Assembly (NCBI GenBank): GCA_039881045.1
Contig: JAYWVB010000008.1
Coordinates: 744,001 to 808,000 of the forward strand
Length of the DNA stretch: 64,000 nucleotides
Reading direction: 5' to 3'
Origin: Chaetomium olivaceum
Taxonomy: Eukaryota; Ascomycota; Sordariomycetes; Sordariales; Chaetomiaceae
In this document: positions 22,176-35,500 of the stretch, piece by piece
Position numbering within the stretch: position 1 is the stretch's first letter
Layout of the letters: every line of letters begins with the position of its first letter
The notes under the pieces: model-generated
What the model was told of the DNA's origin: nothing
Databases searched by the model: none
Seen by the model: only the letters and a program-made list of their open reading frames with translations
Program-made: the position numbers and the translations under genes

Positions 22176-22856
22176 ACTTAGAAGGGGTGGGGCGGCGGCG
22201 TGTTAGAGCTTGCTGTATACGATGGGTGTAGTAGTAGATTGTACTTTTGTTGGTGGAGTGCATTGGGGTTGCATGGTTTGTATGTGCTGGCGATAGATTG
22301 GGCATAAATAGTACCTATGAAGACTCATTCGCCGTTGTATCCTATCAGTGTTGATGTGAACGATGTAATTCATTTTGGCCGTTCGAGGGGCTCTACGTGC
22401 CATGACTCTCAGCCACCACTACTTACATGCTGTAATTTGGCTTCAACCCCTTCAAGCTGCAAAGGAGAGACTTGTTAGTTATAGAAGGAGAGAAGTATAG
22501 TATGGTTTTGTAACAACTTCTAAACCATGACAATTGGACTTCGTCGGGTGTGGTACCCGACCTGGTCAGGGGCTATGCTAATACCAGAAGGTTAACCCCG
22601 ATAGTTGCTTACATCTCAACATCAGAAATTGCTCGACCTTGGCATCGACTTTCATGAAACGGAACATACAACGAATCTTACAAAACTGTATTGGGGTCGA
22701 TTTAAGAGTTAAGGGCGTTTGGCATGATATAAAACGGCTCATTACTGGAAAATGTGAAGCAGCTGACGGTTACTCACGTTGAGCCACACGACTATTATCC
22801 ACCTTTTCGGTCATCACATCGCTTCACCCTCACCTCACTTACACCCACATCACACC
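22176..22856. other. Intergenic, MTG1 promoter
   Basis: No gene. A TATA-like ATATAAAA lies at 22727-22734, about 125 bp before the MTG1 start codon. Confidence 0.5.
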
Positions 22857-24146
22857 ATGGCCTCAACACCAATATCCACAACCGCAAAGGCAGCCGCAAA
22901 GAACGCCGTCACCTTCACAGCAGGCCGCGCCGCCTTTCAGCCGCGCCAGACCTACGACATCTCCCCCAACATCCCGCGCTCCTTCTACCTCGGCCACCAC
23001 CACGCCGGCCTTGCCCGCATGCGCCAGACCCTCTCCACCGTCGGCCTAATCATCGAGTGCCGCGACTTCCGCGTGCCTATCACCTCCTGGAACCCGCTCC
23101 TGGAACAGTCCCTCGCGGGCTCCTCCGCGGCCGAACGCGCCGCATCATAGTCTACACCCACCGCGACCTCGGCCCAGACGCCCGCCCGGACCCCTCCACC
23201 CCCTCCCTCTCCGAGTCCGCCGCGCACCACCTGCGCACCTTCCACCTCCAACACAACCACGCCACCGAAGTGCTCTTCACCAGTACGGGCCCGCCCACCC
23301 CCTCCGCCCGATCCCACCGCAGCAGCAGCAGCAGCGCCACCAAAACCCCGACCGCCGCCCTCCTCTCCGCCATCACCCGCGTCGCCCGCGACCGCGACTC
23401 CCTCACCGGCCTGCGCTGCCTGGTCGTCGGCATGCCCAACGCGGGCAAGTCCACCCTCCTCAACGCCCTGCGCCGGCGCAGCGTCAAGGACGGCGGCGGC
23501 GGCAAGAACGCGGCGGTGCGCGCGAGCGGCGCCAAGGTCGCGCGCACGGGGTCCAACCCGGGCGTGACGCGGAAACTTTCTTCGCCGGTGAGGATCGTGG
23601 CGGCCGAGGGGCAGGATGCGTCGCTGGCGGGGTGGGCGAGGGGGTGTTTGTGGTGGATACGCCCGGCGTGTTTATCCCGTACGTTTCTGACCCGGAGAAG
23701 ATGCTGAAGCTGGCGCTGGTGGGTTGCGTGCGGGATGGGATCCTGCCGCGGGAGACGCTGGCGGATTATCTGCTGTATCGGTTGAATTTGGATGAGGAGG
23801 GGAGGAAGGGGTACGTGGGCCGGTTGGGGATGGGCGGGCCGACGAATGATGTGACGGAGTTTTTGCAGGCGGTCGCGAAGAGGGTTGGGAAGTTGGCCAA
23901 GGGGGGCGGGGTGAACTATGATACGGCGGCGGAGTGGGCGGTGCAGGAGTGGAGGGGGGGAGGGTTTGGCAACCTGTTGTTGGACGATGTCACGCCGGAG
24001 ACCCTAGCGACTGCCCTGGAGGAGGCCAAGGTGACGGCGTTGAGCATGAACCGGCGAGGAAGAAGGGCAAGGAGGAGAGGAAGGCGAAGAATGAGGCCAA
24101 GCGGGCGGGGATAGCGGGTGGCGGTGATGGGGATGGGAAAGCATAG
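22857..24146 (+). CDS. MTG1: Mitochondrial ribosome-assembly GTPase Mtg1
   Basis: Circularly permuted YlqF/YawG-type GTPase acting in large mitoribosomal subunit assembly. The start is FQPRQTYDISPNIPRSFYLG then HHAGLARMRQTLSTVGLIIE and CRDFRVPITSWNP. The permuted G4-like motif is YTHRDLG, then G1 VGMPNAGKSTLLNALRR (about 193) and G3 VVDTPGVF (about 265), with the family's RTGSNPGVTRK before it. No intron is needed. Three single-base losses break the frame: near 23140 (AER then RIIVYTHRD), near 23631 (LAG then VGEGVFVVD) and near 24052 (SMNRA then RKKGKEERK). All fall in short C or G runs. Rebuilt length is about 430 residues, normal for the family. The N-terminus has a plausible mitochondrial targeting composition. 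Confidence 0.92.
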
Positions 24147-24693
24147 AAGATGGAGAGGCAAGGCACGAATGTATATTCTGGATTGTATGATAATGTACTG
24201 TAGTAGAAGAGGGTAGATAGAGGCAGTGGGTTGGGTAAATACTTCCAGAAGCAACTCCTACAAGAGACAAATCATCATCCAATCAATACACAGTATCATT
24301 GGGCCATATCAATATCTATCAATACAATTGTTGAACAAAAAAAAAAAATCAACAGAGAGCCTTCGGTCTTCGCATCCCGACCAAGCGCCTCCCACAAGGG
24401 GTATTAGCCGACCACCGAGTCCGTGAAAATCACCATCCCGTACATTAGCCCCACCCATTCCTATCCCCAGTGAGAAAAGAAAGCCATAGCTGAGCTGAGC
24501 TGAGCTGAGCTAAATCGATATGCTGCCCGCTGTAAGAACGAGCCACGAAGCAAGTTGTGTATGAGAGCGCCCTTCCCACCCGATACGCCTGTCCCATGCT
24601 AAAAAAAAGAAAATCCATAAACGCCCTCAAATGCAAAGAAAGGACGCCAATACCCCGTTATACACTACCCCCACAAGCAACTCCGGGGTCGTC
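24147..24693. other. Convergent intergenic region
   Basis: 3' ends of MTG1 and the PHD gene. Contains an A10 run near 24339 and four tandem copies of CTGAG (about 24489-24510). Confidence 0.6.
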
Positions 24694-26814
24694 TTACACA
24701 GCGTACTGTTGTTGCCACTTGACAAGCCGCCGGGTCAAGGTGTCCATCATCTCCACGCAGCCAAGCTCCTTAAACTCCTTCCCTGGGCCGTTAGCGTTCC
24801 CGGCTTCCCCGAGTACCAGCATCGGGGTTTGGTTGGTTCCGTTCTCTGCTTTCTCCGGAGCCGTTCCCGAGCTACTGCCATTGGTGACGCTTTCTCCAGT
24901 CGAAGGCGGTGTGAGTGACTCGCCCGCCAACTCTATCTGCGTCCGCGAGATGTATTCCAGCAGCGCTGTTGCTCTCTTCTTCATGTCGTTCATTGTTATC
25001 TTGCTGCTCATCCCACCCTTGGATTTGACGGTTGCCTTGTTAACACCCTCTCCGCTTGCTTTTCCGGTTCCTGGTGCCCCGTGGTCGTCCTTTTGGATGT
25101 CGCGTGACTGTGACCGTGCGGGTGATTCGTCGTCGTGGGCATCGCGGTCACGCGTATACTGGTTGCGACCCTTTTTTTTGTGCGACCTCTTCTTGTCGGC
25201 CTTGGCCTGGACGGTAATCGTGGGCGGCGTATCTGGCGCCGGATTTGAAGTCGGTGGTGGATCGACTGCCGTGGGTGGTCGTGCGACTTCTGGGACAGAA
25301 AGAACCGCCGCGTTCAAGCCGCCCGAGGCCTGTGTCGCCTTCTGTGTCGCTGCCCGGGTTGCTAGAGGCAGTTCTTCGGAAGGATCGGAGTCTGTATCCG
25401 TGTGAGTGTCGGGTAACTTTAGGCGCGCTTGGGGGGTGGCAAACCATCAGCTCGTCGACGGTCGGCTCTGCCCTTCCGCTTGTTTGCGGTTTCGACCCGC
25501 TGTCGCTCTTTCTCCTCCTTTTCGGATACCTTCTCAACGCGCATGTTTCGCGCGGCTGCCGCGCCCCGCGCCTTTGATTTAGATACCCCATTCCGGCCGA
25601 CGGCTCCAGGCTCGTCCGAATCTTCGGCGTTGTCGGATAACGGAGACGCGGATCGGGAGCTCGTCTTTTGCCGCTTCGTAGTTTCTGACTTTCTACAAAA
25701 ATGTCAGCATGTGCTACCGGTTTAGGCAAGTGCTGGGCATACTCTTGGCTGTCGCTTCGTCCACGTTTCGGTCGTCTGTTCGCACCCTCAGGCGGATCAG
25801 AATGCGTTTCCTCTTTACTCGCCTCAATAGCCCTCCTTAGGGCCTCCGCTTCGTCATACCCAGCTTCTCTGCTATTCAACGTAGACCGCCGCTTTGAGGC
25901 GTGGTTTGCGGACGACCCTCGCCCGTTCCGAGTTTCTTTCTCCTTGGTGGGCGAGCGGGCCATGTCCTTGTTTAGGGACGCCGCTCGTGACGTGGCTCTG
26001 CCATTTCGTTTCATGGGAAGATAATGGGAATAAACGCTTCTGCGAAGCATATCGTTAGCATCCTAACTCAGTACACATGGTTTGGGGGGATTGGGGAGGA
26101 TGGGAACCTGCATGAGACGTAATCGCTGGTGCACTGCCTGCGCGATCCATGCAGCTGAACCCCTCAACCCCAAACAGGACACAACCCCCAAACCTGTAAC
26201 GAATAAAGGGGTAGAACTTACCCGTTGCTCGCCGTCCAAAGTTTATGTAAATCGTCGCGGCACTTTTCGCAGAAATATTCGTCGGGACTCGATTCTTCGG
26301 TCATGATGCCGACACAGCCGCCGTGTTGCCAAACTTTGCAGACATCGCACTGCACAAACAACCCAGCCGTGTCATCTGTGACGTCGGCCGAGAAGAATGA
26401 CTCGAGTCCGAAGGCATGTTTGAAGCCATGTTTCGAGTCTTCGTCCAGCGGCGGCGGGCCTTGGTATTCCTCGTTCCCGCAGACGCAACGCACCGCCTCA
26501 TCTTCTTCCTGGACATCGCCGTCGCCGTTAGCCATCTCGACGGTCTCGGCTTTGACTCCTGCTCTCTCTCTCTCTTCAACTTGTCCTCGTGTGCGACGTC
26601 GGGACCCGAATGGGTCCTCGGCTGTAATTGTGTCCTCCGGCGGTTCGGATGACAACGACCCTGTCGAAGTGGATTTCTGCGGCGAACCGCCCTTGTTGAA
26701 ATACCTGGAGCTGCGCTCCGGGCGCCCCGAGATGCTCGAGGCAGTAGAAGAAATTTGCGACTGCGACTGGGTTGTGCGCGCCCTTGAAGACCGCCGAGGG
26801 TCCGTTGCTGCCAT
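24694..26814 (-). CDS. Cti6-like PHD-finger protein (Rpd3L-type histone deacetylase complex)
   Basis: Exons are 26814-26222, 26039-25743 and 25692-24694, about 629 residues. The PHD finger (about residues 110-187) reads RCVCGNEE, FVQCDVCKVWQHGGCVG and YFCEKC, a C4HC3 set, and is followed by the family's SVYSHYLPMKRNGRA. The last residues carry the conserved C-terminal helix EFKELGCVEMMDTLTRRLVK WQQQYA. Cti6 is the H3K4me-reading subunit of the Rpd3L deacetylase complex in yeasts; this role is inferred here. Most of the middle is basic and disordered (RRP, KRKGRADRRR). One C appears lost near 25423, so that PPPKRA stops instead of running on to LKLPDTHTDTDSDPSEE. The small second intron is 50 bp. 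Confidence 0.85.
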
Positions 26815-29223
26815 TATTTGCAGCAGATGTCACAGGGACGAATGGCCAAAATCGGCTCGGTATGAAGGAGAGCGATCAGAAGACGCTGCGAATTTGCGCG
26901 ATCGGCTCGTGTAACAGGGGGACCCCAAATAGCGAGCGATTGGGATGGTATTTCTGGAGTGGGTATGCTCGGCGGGGCTATTGATGTCGCAGAAGCCAAA
27001 GTTCGCGAGTGAATGTCGTCTAATCTTGTTATGGTTTATTGTGTTTGGTATCTTGAGTTTTGCCCAGGGGCGACGACGGAACTGAACCGCGCGTTGGGCG
27101 AGGAGCCGCGCAGGGAAGTAGTTTCGCACCAATGGCTAAACAGTGTCTTTTTCCGGTGTATTTGTTCGATGGAAGCGGGTGTATCGACGTTTGGACTTGC
27201 GCGCCGGTGAGAGTTGGGAATGGTAAATTCGAGGCAGAGTTGGTTCGGAAACGTGACAGCCGGAGCGCTTGGCCGGTCTCGACGCGGTGGTAACGCTAGT
27301 TAATGAAATTGGTGGGTTACAATAGCGCTGCTCGAGGGTCAATCGCAGTGGGAATCGTAAGATAGCGACTTGAGTGTAAACGCCCGCGACGGGAGGAAAC
27401 CTGTTCCGACGCTGCACCCAAGGGGTGACGGAAGAAGGAGGGCGTTGTGAGCAGGCTGCCCCGAACGAGCGCCGTGGCGTCAAAGCTTGAACTCTTGGAT
27501 AAAATCCACAGCGTATCTTCGCAAATCAAGACTCGTGGTCATGACTGAAGCCGTCGCAGAAACGATATTCGTCCGAACGGTCGGGAACTCGGGGAAGTGG
27601 TGGGATGGTGGAGGAGGAGGAGCGGACCAGGACAGAGAGGGTGACAAGCGGGAGCGCTTTGGATCCAGTCCCACACGCTCTTTTCCCGAGTGCTCCCAGC
27701 TCGCAGCAATTTTTGGCAGACTTGCGCTGGGGGGCGGCTCGTGCGGGGCTTGTGGACCTGCGAGCTCCATGCTGGGCCGGCTTGCCGACACAGTGTGAAT
27801 TCGTCAATTCGAACAGGACGGTATTCTCGGACATTGAACAATGAGCATGACATCACGTTCGGTCGGGGCTAGATGAAATAGGCTTTGCAGAAAGTAAGGT
27901 AAAAAGGAAGGGGGTTGATAGTTGGTATGGTCGTTTAGAGATGGTAATAGGCTGATAATCTCGGTTTTTTGTCTCTGAACGAGGTTGTTGTTCTCGAGAT
28001 TGGAGGCAACCTGGAACCTGGAAGAATTCAGGGAGCTGAGCAAACGCTCGGAGCAGAGAGGGCTCGGCACAGTGAATGTTCTTCCAAGCCCCAGCCCCTC
28101 AGGGACACACGGAAAAACCTCGGACCAACCGAGAGCCCGGCCCGGCGCAGAACGAGGGGTTGGTGAGGGCCATCATGGGTGGCTTAATTATGTAACCCGA
28201 TTCGTTCGGTGCGTCAACTTACCAGCGGGCGGCGCTGAACACTGGCAGTGTTCCTCCACCACAGAAACTGCTGTCACAGTCAGAGTCCTTTCCTCGACTC
28301 GCGGCATCCGACTTGCTTGGAGTTCATCGCAGAACCCCCGATCAGCTTTCAGGTTTCCTTGCCGTGCAATTCAACCCAGAGTTTTTGCGAAACCTCATTT
28401 TGAGCGAAAAAGGTGGGTGCTTCTCCGCTGACCGAGCGACCCAACCCGGGCCCTCCACTGTCCTAGCCCGCGGAGGCCCAGCCGTTTCGGCCACCTCACC
28501 ACACCGCACCGGCACGCCGGGAGGCTATTTTCCGGATGTGATGATCTCACATTTCAGCCTACCGCGTCCTTTGTGGACCGTTGTTTTGAGACTCGAGACG
28601 CTTTCGCATCTTAAATAGAAGGCTAACGTCGTTCTTGGAAGGGAGAAAGAGCACCACCACATCGACTGCATGCCTCCAAAGTGATTCGACCACTTAGAGT
28701 TTATCAAGTTCGTTTGGCAGCCGATCGATTATTTGCCAGTTCAGCACGGAAGCTTGCACGTTTACATTCGGCTTGGTGCAGTAACAAAACAACCCTTGGA
28801 ATAGTTCGTGGAGGAGGGGCCCGCGGCACAATCCGGAGTTGCCCGACTGCCTGCTGCCTTGATGATTTTGGGTACTATGCAGTCTCGATGGGTATGTCAA
28901 CATACTCGCACCTTCTTCCTCTCTGCCCGTGCACCAACCGATCCCTTCGTCCCGCAACCACAAACTTCGGGGTGCCTGCCCTCTAATTACCCCACCACAC
29001 AAAGCCCCTCTTCCCATTCGGAGCAATGGGGGAATATACCTACCCTTTCGGCAGGGCATTCCTGTCAAACGCTCTGTGGGACTTACCTGTCTCGTACTCC
29101 GCGATTAGATTTCCGGCGACATTCACCATCCTGCTCGTTTTGGTTTCTGCCGTTCTGGTGGTCACTTGCAAACTAATACATCTTCATCCAGCACCCCAAA
29201 TAGGACACGACCAGGCTCTCAAG
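26815..29223. other. Divergent intergenic region, 2.4 kb
   Basis: Between the divergent Cti6-like gene and the unknown gene at 29224. Overlapping frames of about 100 codons on both strands near 27480-27870 have no recognisable features. Probably two promoters and long leaders. Confidence 0.5.
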
Positions 29224-30904
29224 ATGGCCGCTAAACCGATATCCGCACTTTTCCCCGACCGACCCATACGGCCCTTGCCAAAACGGCGGCTTAGAGAACG
29301 GCTCTCCCCCGAGGCAGCCGACTCGATCCAGTACCCTCCCGCCCCGCGGAGCTCCACATCATTGTTTTCGTACCCATATTCATTGGTGGAGGAGCAGCCA
29401 GAATCTAGCTCAGCGCCTGCCCGCGAGGTAGCGTCTCGTCATGAACAACGCAAGCCGCAAAGCAATGGGGTGGAGGGCGACCGGAAGACGGGGGATGGTG
29501 CACCCGGCCAAGGTGCAAGCAACCGAGCAGCTCTGCAGCACGCCGACCTTGTGACGCGCCAGAAGCCAGAGCATGGCCGTTATGCCGATTCGCTTCCGCT
29601 TCCCTCGACAGCGTCTTCGGCGGACGGTTACGATCTTTTCGAGAACACTAACAACAAGAAAAGGAAGATTCCGACCGCTGGGGATTCGGCACCGGGTGGG
29701 GCGCACGCCATTGGCGATTCGGCCGCTGGGACGGGGCCACTGACACCCAGTGCTCAGTTTGCAGACGGCGAGGGTGAGGCGTTGGCCCCATCAACTACCT
29801 ATTATAACTCCGGTTTCGAGTCAAATATCCACAACGTCCCCGGCCCAGGCAGAGGACGGTACGGTCGGCCTCGGAGCGGTAAAAGCGCACTGCGACCCCT
29901 CTACGATTCGACCAACAGTTGGGCTGGGCGGACCACCAAGCCGCGTTCCGGTCATTGGGTCGGCGGAAGTAGTATGTGGGCTTGACCCTGAGCACGAAGG
30001 TACATGGCTGACAATTATCAAAGGCGAAAGCACTGGCATTATCTCCAATGCCATCGCCAAGGCGGAAAAGCTTCCGCCACATCATGGTCAGGAGAATATC
30101 AGTCTCCTGCACCAGCCCTCGTCCGCTAAGCGCAGCCCGGCCTCGACGCAGTTCACATTCACATGCGACTCGCAAGTTCCTGGGTCACTGGCTTGGCCTG
30201 GTTCTGATCGTCGGATGGCGATGCCGCAGCACGCTGCGGTAAGCCAGGGCAAAGAAAACTGGCCTCGTGCCCCCCAGCCTGTGCAGGCGGGGCATCCCGT
30301 GCCGGCAATGCCACATGCTGCGGACGCGGGCATCAAAGAGGCCACATCAAGAGGTACCCACCATGCAACACCTCCTCAAAAGACCTCCCGCCGCAGCGCT
30401 ACGAAGGAGTACCTGGCCGCGGCCAGAGAGCGTCGCCGGGAAACACAGCTCTACAACAAGCGTCACCCGCCGAAACCCGAAGATATGTGGATCTGCCATT
30501 TCTGCGAATATGAGTGGATTTTTGGCCACCCGCCGGAGGCTTTGGTTCGGTCATACGAAATCAAGGAACGGAAGCAGCGGCAGCTGGAGGAACAGCGGAG
30601 AGCCCAATGGGAGAGGATGAAGAAGGGGAAGCACAAGGGGAAAAAGAACAGCAAGCTTCCGGCCAAGAACGGCAACGCTGTGCAAGATGCGCACCACCAC
30701 GCCGACAACCGTGCGATGGCAGGCGACCATTACGATCACGGTGATCAAGGGGAAGAGTACTACGACGACGAGTATTACGAAGATGAGGAATACGACGCCG
30801 AAGAAGTGGCCGTTGAGCCCAGTCCAGGAAGCGTCGGACGACATGCCGATGTTCCTGGTCATTTTGGTGATAGTTTCGCGGTCCATGACGGAGGAGGGAC
30901 GTAG
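29224..30904 (+). CDS. Conserved fungal hypothetical protein with CxxC and basic/acidic tail
   Basis: Exons are 29224-29971 and 30024-30904, 542 residues. The 52-bp intron has donor GTATGT, a GCTGAC branch point and acceptor AAAG and fully explains the frame change, so there is no sequence error here. The N-terminus MAAKPISALFPDRPIRPLPK is followed by RLRERLSPEAADSIQYPP. A conserved block EYLAAARERRRETQLYNKRH leads to WICHFCEYEWIFGHPPEALV, with one CxxC pair, then a Lys/Arg-rich coiled stretch and an acidic tail (EEYYDDEYYEDEEYDAEE). NNKKRKIP may be a nuclear signal. The first ATG of the frame is at 29026, but MAAKP is a better start because the preceding 66 codons look like leader. The function is unknown to me; nucleic-acid or nuclear association is only a guess. 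Confidence 0.75.
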
Positions 30905-32544
30905 CCTAGGCCTGTTCGCGGCGTCCGTCTCTGTTTTGGTGTGCCGCGCGTCTCGTTGAGAGCGTGTTAGTTCGGGTACGAGCGCAGGGCCACACGCTGG
31001 AGGAGGACTTGCAACGAGCCTCTGGTTCATGTCTGGGCAGACCTTCTCACAACATTATCTGCTGCGGTACCAGCTCAAGGATAATTGTCAAGCCCCTCTC
31101 TGTACTCAGATGGTATACTGGGGGACGGAGCCCGGAAGCCTAGCTGGGGTTGGTCTTTGAACAACGCTACGCCAGGATCAGGCGAGTACAGCCCTACGTA
31201 ATGGTTGTTTTCCGGCCTCAAAGTTGTCAGAAATTCAGCATAGCATTTGAGACCGCCGTTCTCTCTCTGCGTTACGCCACTCCCCGCACAACTCCCCTCA
31301 AAAAACGAAATAGTGTCGTTTCTCAACTGATGTAATGCGCCTTTATCAAACCTCCCGGCCGGTCCTTTGCACTGCCCTAGCTAGTGGATGTTGAGAGCAA
31401 ATGTCATGATCAATTATAGCACCCCACGCCCAACTTGCAGTCAATTGCATATTTGTGTAACATTGGGGTGGATTGCGTTTGGGTGGGACTGGCGTTCTGG
31501 ACGCACGCAAACGGAGAGACCCGTTAGCGTGAGGCTGTTGCGTCATCTTCAGCTGCCGCATCCCGATGACACTAAATGACACCGAGGAACGAACACGGGG
31601 GCACAAACGGCCTCGAGCTCGGCTCTCTATTGTGACAGAGGATATGCCGTGGTAGTTGAATTAGACGTGGAATACCATTCGCAGCTCGGAAGTAGTACGT
31701 ACATATATATTTTATATCACGATAAGTCGCGAAGAATGCGGTTAGTTCAACGTTCAATTCGAGGAGACACGCGGTAGGCCGTTGAGATTGACACGCGGCA
31801 ACGAGAGGAGATGAAAACTGGGAACCAAACAAATTCCTAATTCATGCACGACCTGAAGCAGAAATTGTCTTCTGAAATACAGCCAGTAACCTTACTCTTT
31901 CCATCAGAGAAGGGTCAAGGAAGTGACTGCCGCATCCCCCTGGCAAGACAGTACCGTACATACATAACATGTCCAGGGTAGGGATCATGCTGTAACAAAT
32001 TTCCGATTTGAGAGACTCCACCAACCCAACTGCCCCTGACGAATGCCCCACCCGGACGACTGCCGTGCACGACCCGGTTTATGAACAAAAGAACCGGGGA
32101 GCTTGGCTGTGCCGTGTCAAGCGTCCCCCGATCCTTCGCCCAACAACTTGTCTTTGGAGAATTTTCCATCTCACAAAGGACATTTCGCGTTTAGCTGACT
32201 GATTTTTGTTTCCAAAAAGGAACCCCCCTTACTTTGTAGTTTCCATTCCCATTCTTATGTATGAGGGCCCCATCGAGGTAGCCACTTTACGCCCGGGCCG
32301 GCCGAGATATCTGCAAGGATGTTTGGCTCCCGAAGGCATCGCCCGCCGAATCCGGTATGTCGTCATTGCACCTTTGCGCGTTCCCTTGAAGTCGCTTCCT
32401 ACCGTGTTGGGGGGGCATTGATTCCATGAGCTTAGCCCAGCGAGGCGTTAGGGTCTTGGATGGTTTTTCATTTCTGTTACCAGGGTCATCATTGCCCGTC
32501 GCCGTGCTGTCGCGCAACAGGATAATTACAGCTACTAACCTGCG
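30905..32544. other. Intergenic, 1.6 kb
   Basis: Lies between two plus-strand genes. No gene is recognised. Lower GC toward 31.6-32.2 kb, consistent with a promoter and 5' leader for the long gene at 32545. Confidence 0.55.
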
Positions 32545-35500
32545 ATGCCACGTTTCGGACAGCCCCTGACAACAGCAACCGCGAATCCCAATGCTGCCAC
32601 CGCAGCCGCAGCCGTCTTCAAGCGCCATGACCCGAATTCCTCCTTGCCGGCCGCCGCCGCCGCCGCCGCCCTCCGCGCACGACCAACGACGCCAACCCGA
32701 GTAGCCGACGTGCAGACAAAACGGACGGTGCGCCGGAGCGCGTCTGTCGCCTCGACGGGTACGGCATCAGAACAGGCCCGCGACCAGCCGGGGTTACATA
32801 GGCGCGGGAGTAATGGCTCGATGACCGAGCGGACCTTTCGAACCCCGAGCCCAAATCGACCTGGGAGCAGCGCTTCCGGCCAACAACGAAGCCAATTTGC
32901 CAGCGAGGATATGCCGCCTGTTCCTGCGTTGCCCCAGAATCTGGATGCGACCTCTCGACCAAACGGTCGGGCCGCCCAACAAGACATTCAGCATCGGAAA
33001 GCCAACAGTATGAGTATGGTAGGCAGCCCTGTGCGCCTTGCGTCCCAGAAGCTCGCTTCGGGTGAGACACCAACCTGGTTCGGCGCCGCGAAATTAGGAG
33101 ATCTGGGGAGCGTCCGGAGAACGGATCCAGCCATGGCTAGCCCCCCGTCAAGTCCGCTCTTAGTAGCGGGTCAGGAGGATCCGCCGGACGGCGCGAGGCC
33201 AGGAAGTCAGGCTTCGTCCATCAACTTCTCCTACCCGACGCGGCAAAGGTGTGGTTCCGCCGCAAGCGCCCTTCCGCCTATCGATTCCTATTCGGCGTCC
33301 CAAGTATCAACCAAAACAAGCCCGACGCAGCCGTCGGCCGCAGACCATCATCCCACAACACGCGCAAAGCAGTACCCGAGAGGGCAGGCGGCGGTGCCGC
33401 TTACGAGAACACAATCCACCTCCAGTTCCTCCGACCAAACATTGGTGTATGACCCGAATTCGAGAAGGATGGTGCGACAAGCCGATTTACGATCAATTCA
33501 GCAAGTTCAACAAGCAGTCCTCGACGCGTCACAACAACCAGCGGGGACTAAAAGGAAGAAGAGAACCCCGCAAAGAGCTGGATCGCATTTGGCTGCGGGT
33601 ACAATGGGCCGACCGAGGAGTGAAGCCCCCAGTACTGATCCCCCAGTCAAGGCACAACCATCGAGTCCAGCAGCCCAAGATCAACCACGTGCTGTTCAGC
33701 CAGCACCCCCGATGTCGCCAGCCCCGCCCCATGAGACTCGGGCGGATGTGGAAGGGCCTGTGGTCAAGGCCGTCATGGCTTCGCCGGGAAAAGAAGCAAA
33801 AGAAGTCGGGCAACACAGCGCTCAAACAGCCGTCGATCACCCCCGGACCAACCACTTGACAGTTCGCACCCCAACCTCTGCTGTACCAGATACCGCGCCG
33901 CTCGTGGTGAGAAGACAGCCCTCCGTGATTCAGGAAAGGCCAGAGCCGGAGGATACTCAGGATGCGAAGAAAACCCAAGCCGCCATCTCAGATTCTCCAG
34001 GCGCAGTGGTTGTGCAACGGAAATTACAAACCGGTGTACCCCCAGAGACCCGCACACCCGCAACGCCACCGCAAAACGTAACCATCCCGTCAAACCCTTC
34101 CTCGGAGAATCATACACCGGCTCCCGTTGATCAGAGGCCCGAAACGGGCTCAGGCGATTTGTCAGAGTACTGGAAACTAAACCCCGGCGCAGCGGAGCAT
34201 GGGAGAGCGGCACATATTTCACGGGAGCGGACCCATTCGAGCAGCCCTGCCCGACAAGCCCATTTTGGCCCTGTTCTAGATATCTTGACGGTTAAACACT
34301 CCCCGCCGCCTCGGTCCATCTCCCCACGGAAATCAGCCATGAAACGCACCAGCCCTCGCAGCGCATCACCCTCCGGCGACACATCGGAAGCTTCTGGCAG
34401 TGCCAGCCAGGAGCCCCCCGTAGCACGGAAAAAGTCAGTTCGCGTTAGCTTCGAGGACAACGGTGATGGAGCGGTGGGCGAGTCCGCCTCGAGCAAGCGA
34501 ACTGACTCCCCGTCGGCCGTTAGCCCGCCACACTCGAATCGCCATAGTTGGCTCCCCAGCCTTGGTCGCAACCGGGAACTGTCATCGTTCGACGAGGACA
34601 CAGTGATGAAACCGCGGCCAGCCCTGCCCAGCTTTGGCAGCGTCAGAGACAGGAAGCCGCGGGAGAACAGTCCAACTGAGCTCGAGCGACCGCTTGTTCG
34701 GCCCAGAGGAGAAGCGAAACCGGCCTCGCCGTCAACATTGTTGCCCAGCCCTCCACTGGGCTCAAGCAACGACCATGCCGTTGGTACAGTTCTGTCGAAC
34801 GAGAACGACAGCTTGAGAGCGAGCGCTACGGGCTTGGAAGATGCCCTGGGACAGAGGGAGCCATTGCCCCCAGTTGTCACCACTGTGGAAGGCTCCGGTT
34901 ATTTCAGTGACGGTTCCGACAGCAGCTCCATGCTCAGTTCCGAGTTCGAGCCGGCCCAGCCCCCATCGCCGGTATCAGATACGAAACCACGCCGAGAGCC
35001 GGTCGTAGAACCGCATCCGGTGCTATCCAAAGAGCCTGTGAATGGCTCCGTTACAAGCCCGCGTACCGAGGCCGTGTCTCCCCATGAAGCTGTCGAGCAT
35101 AACACGCCTGTGGAGCCGCAGATTCCAGCGATATCCGTTTCACAGCCGACACCCATTGTTTCAGAGGATACAGCGTCTGGGCAGTACTTCGCGGATGTCC
35201 CTGGCGCATTTCCAGGCGATGACTCAGATCAATCCACGGCGTCGGAAGCCAGACGGCTCGCACAAGCGGCAACGGCCATAAAACCAGTTGAGGGTACTGA
35301 ACCCACTCCGCACAATGGCCTTCCTCAGCAGCCGGCTGTTCAACCCATCGAGCCCACTGTCGCAGAAAGCTCCAGCGACTCCGATAGCGATATCTACAGC
35401 GATGCCTACGAAGACCTCTCAGAGTTTGAAGGGGATGGTTTTCAGTCACTCAACGCCGTGGTAGAAAGCCCGGTACAACAAAGCCCCCGTCCCGTTCCTC

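Noticed and set aside
29224..30904. A frameshift in the conserved hypothetical gene
   Set aside because: A 52-bp intron with GTATGT donor, CTGAC branch point and AAAG acceptor at 29972-30023 restores the frame exactly.
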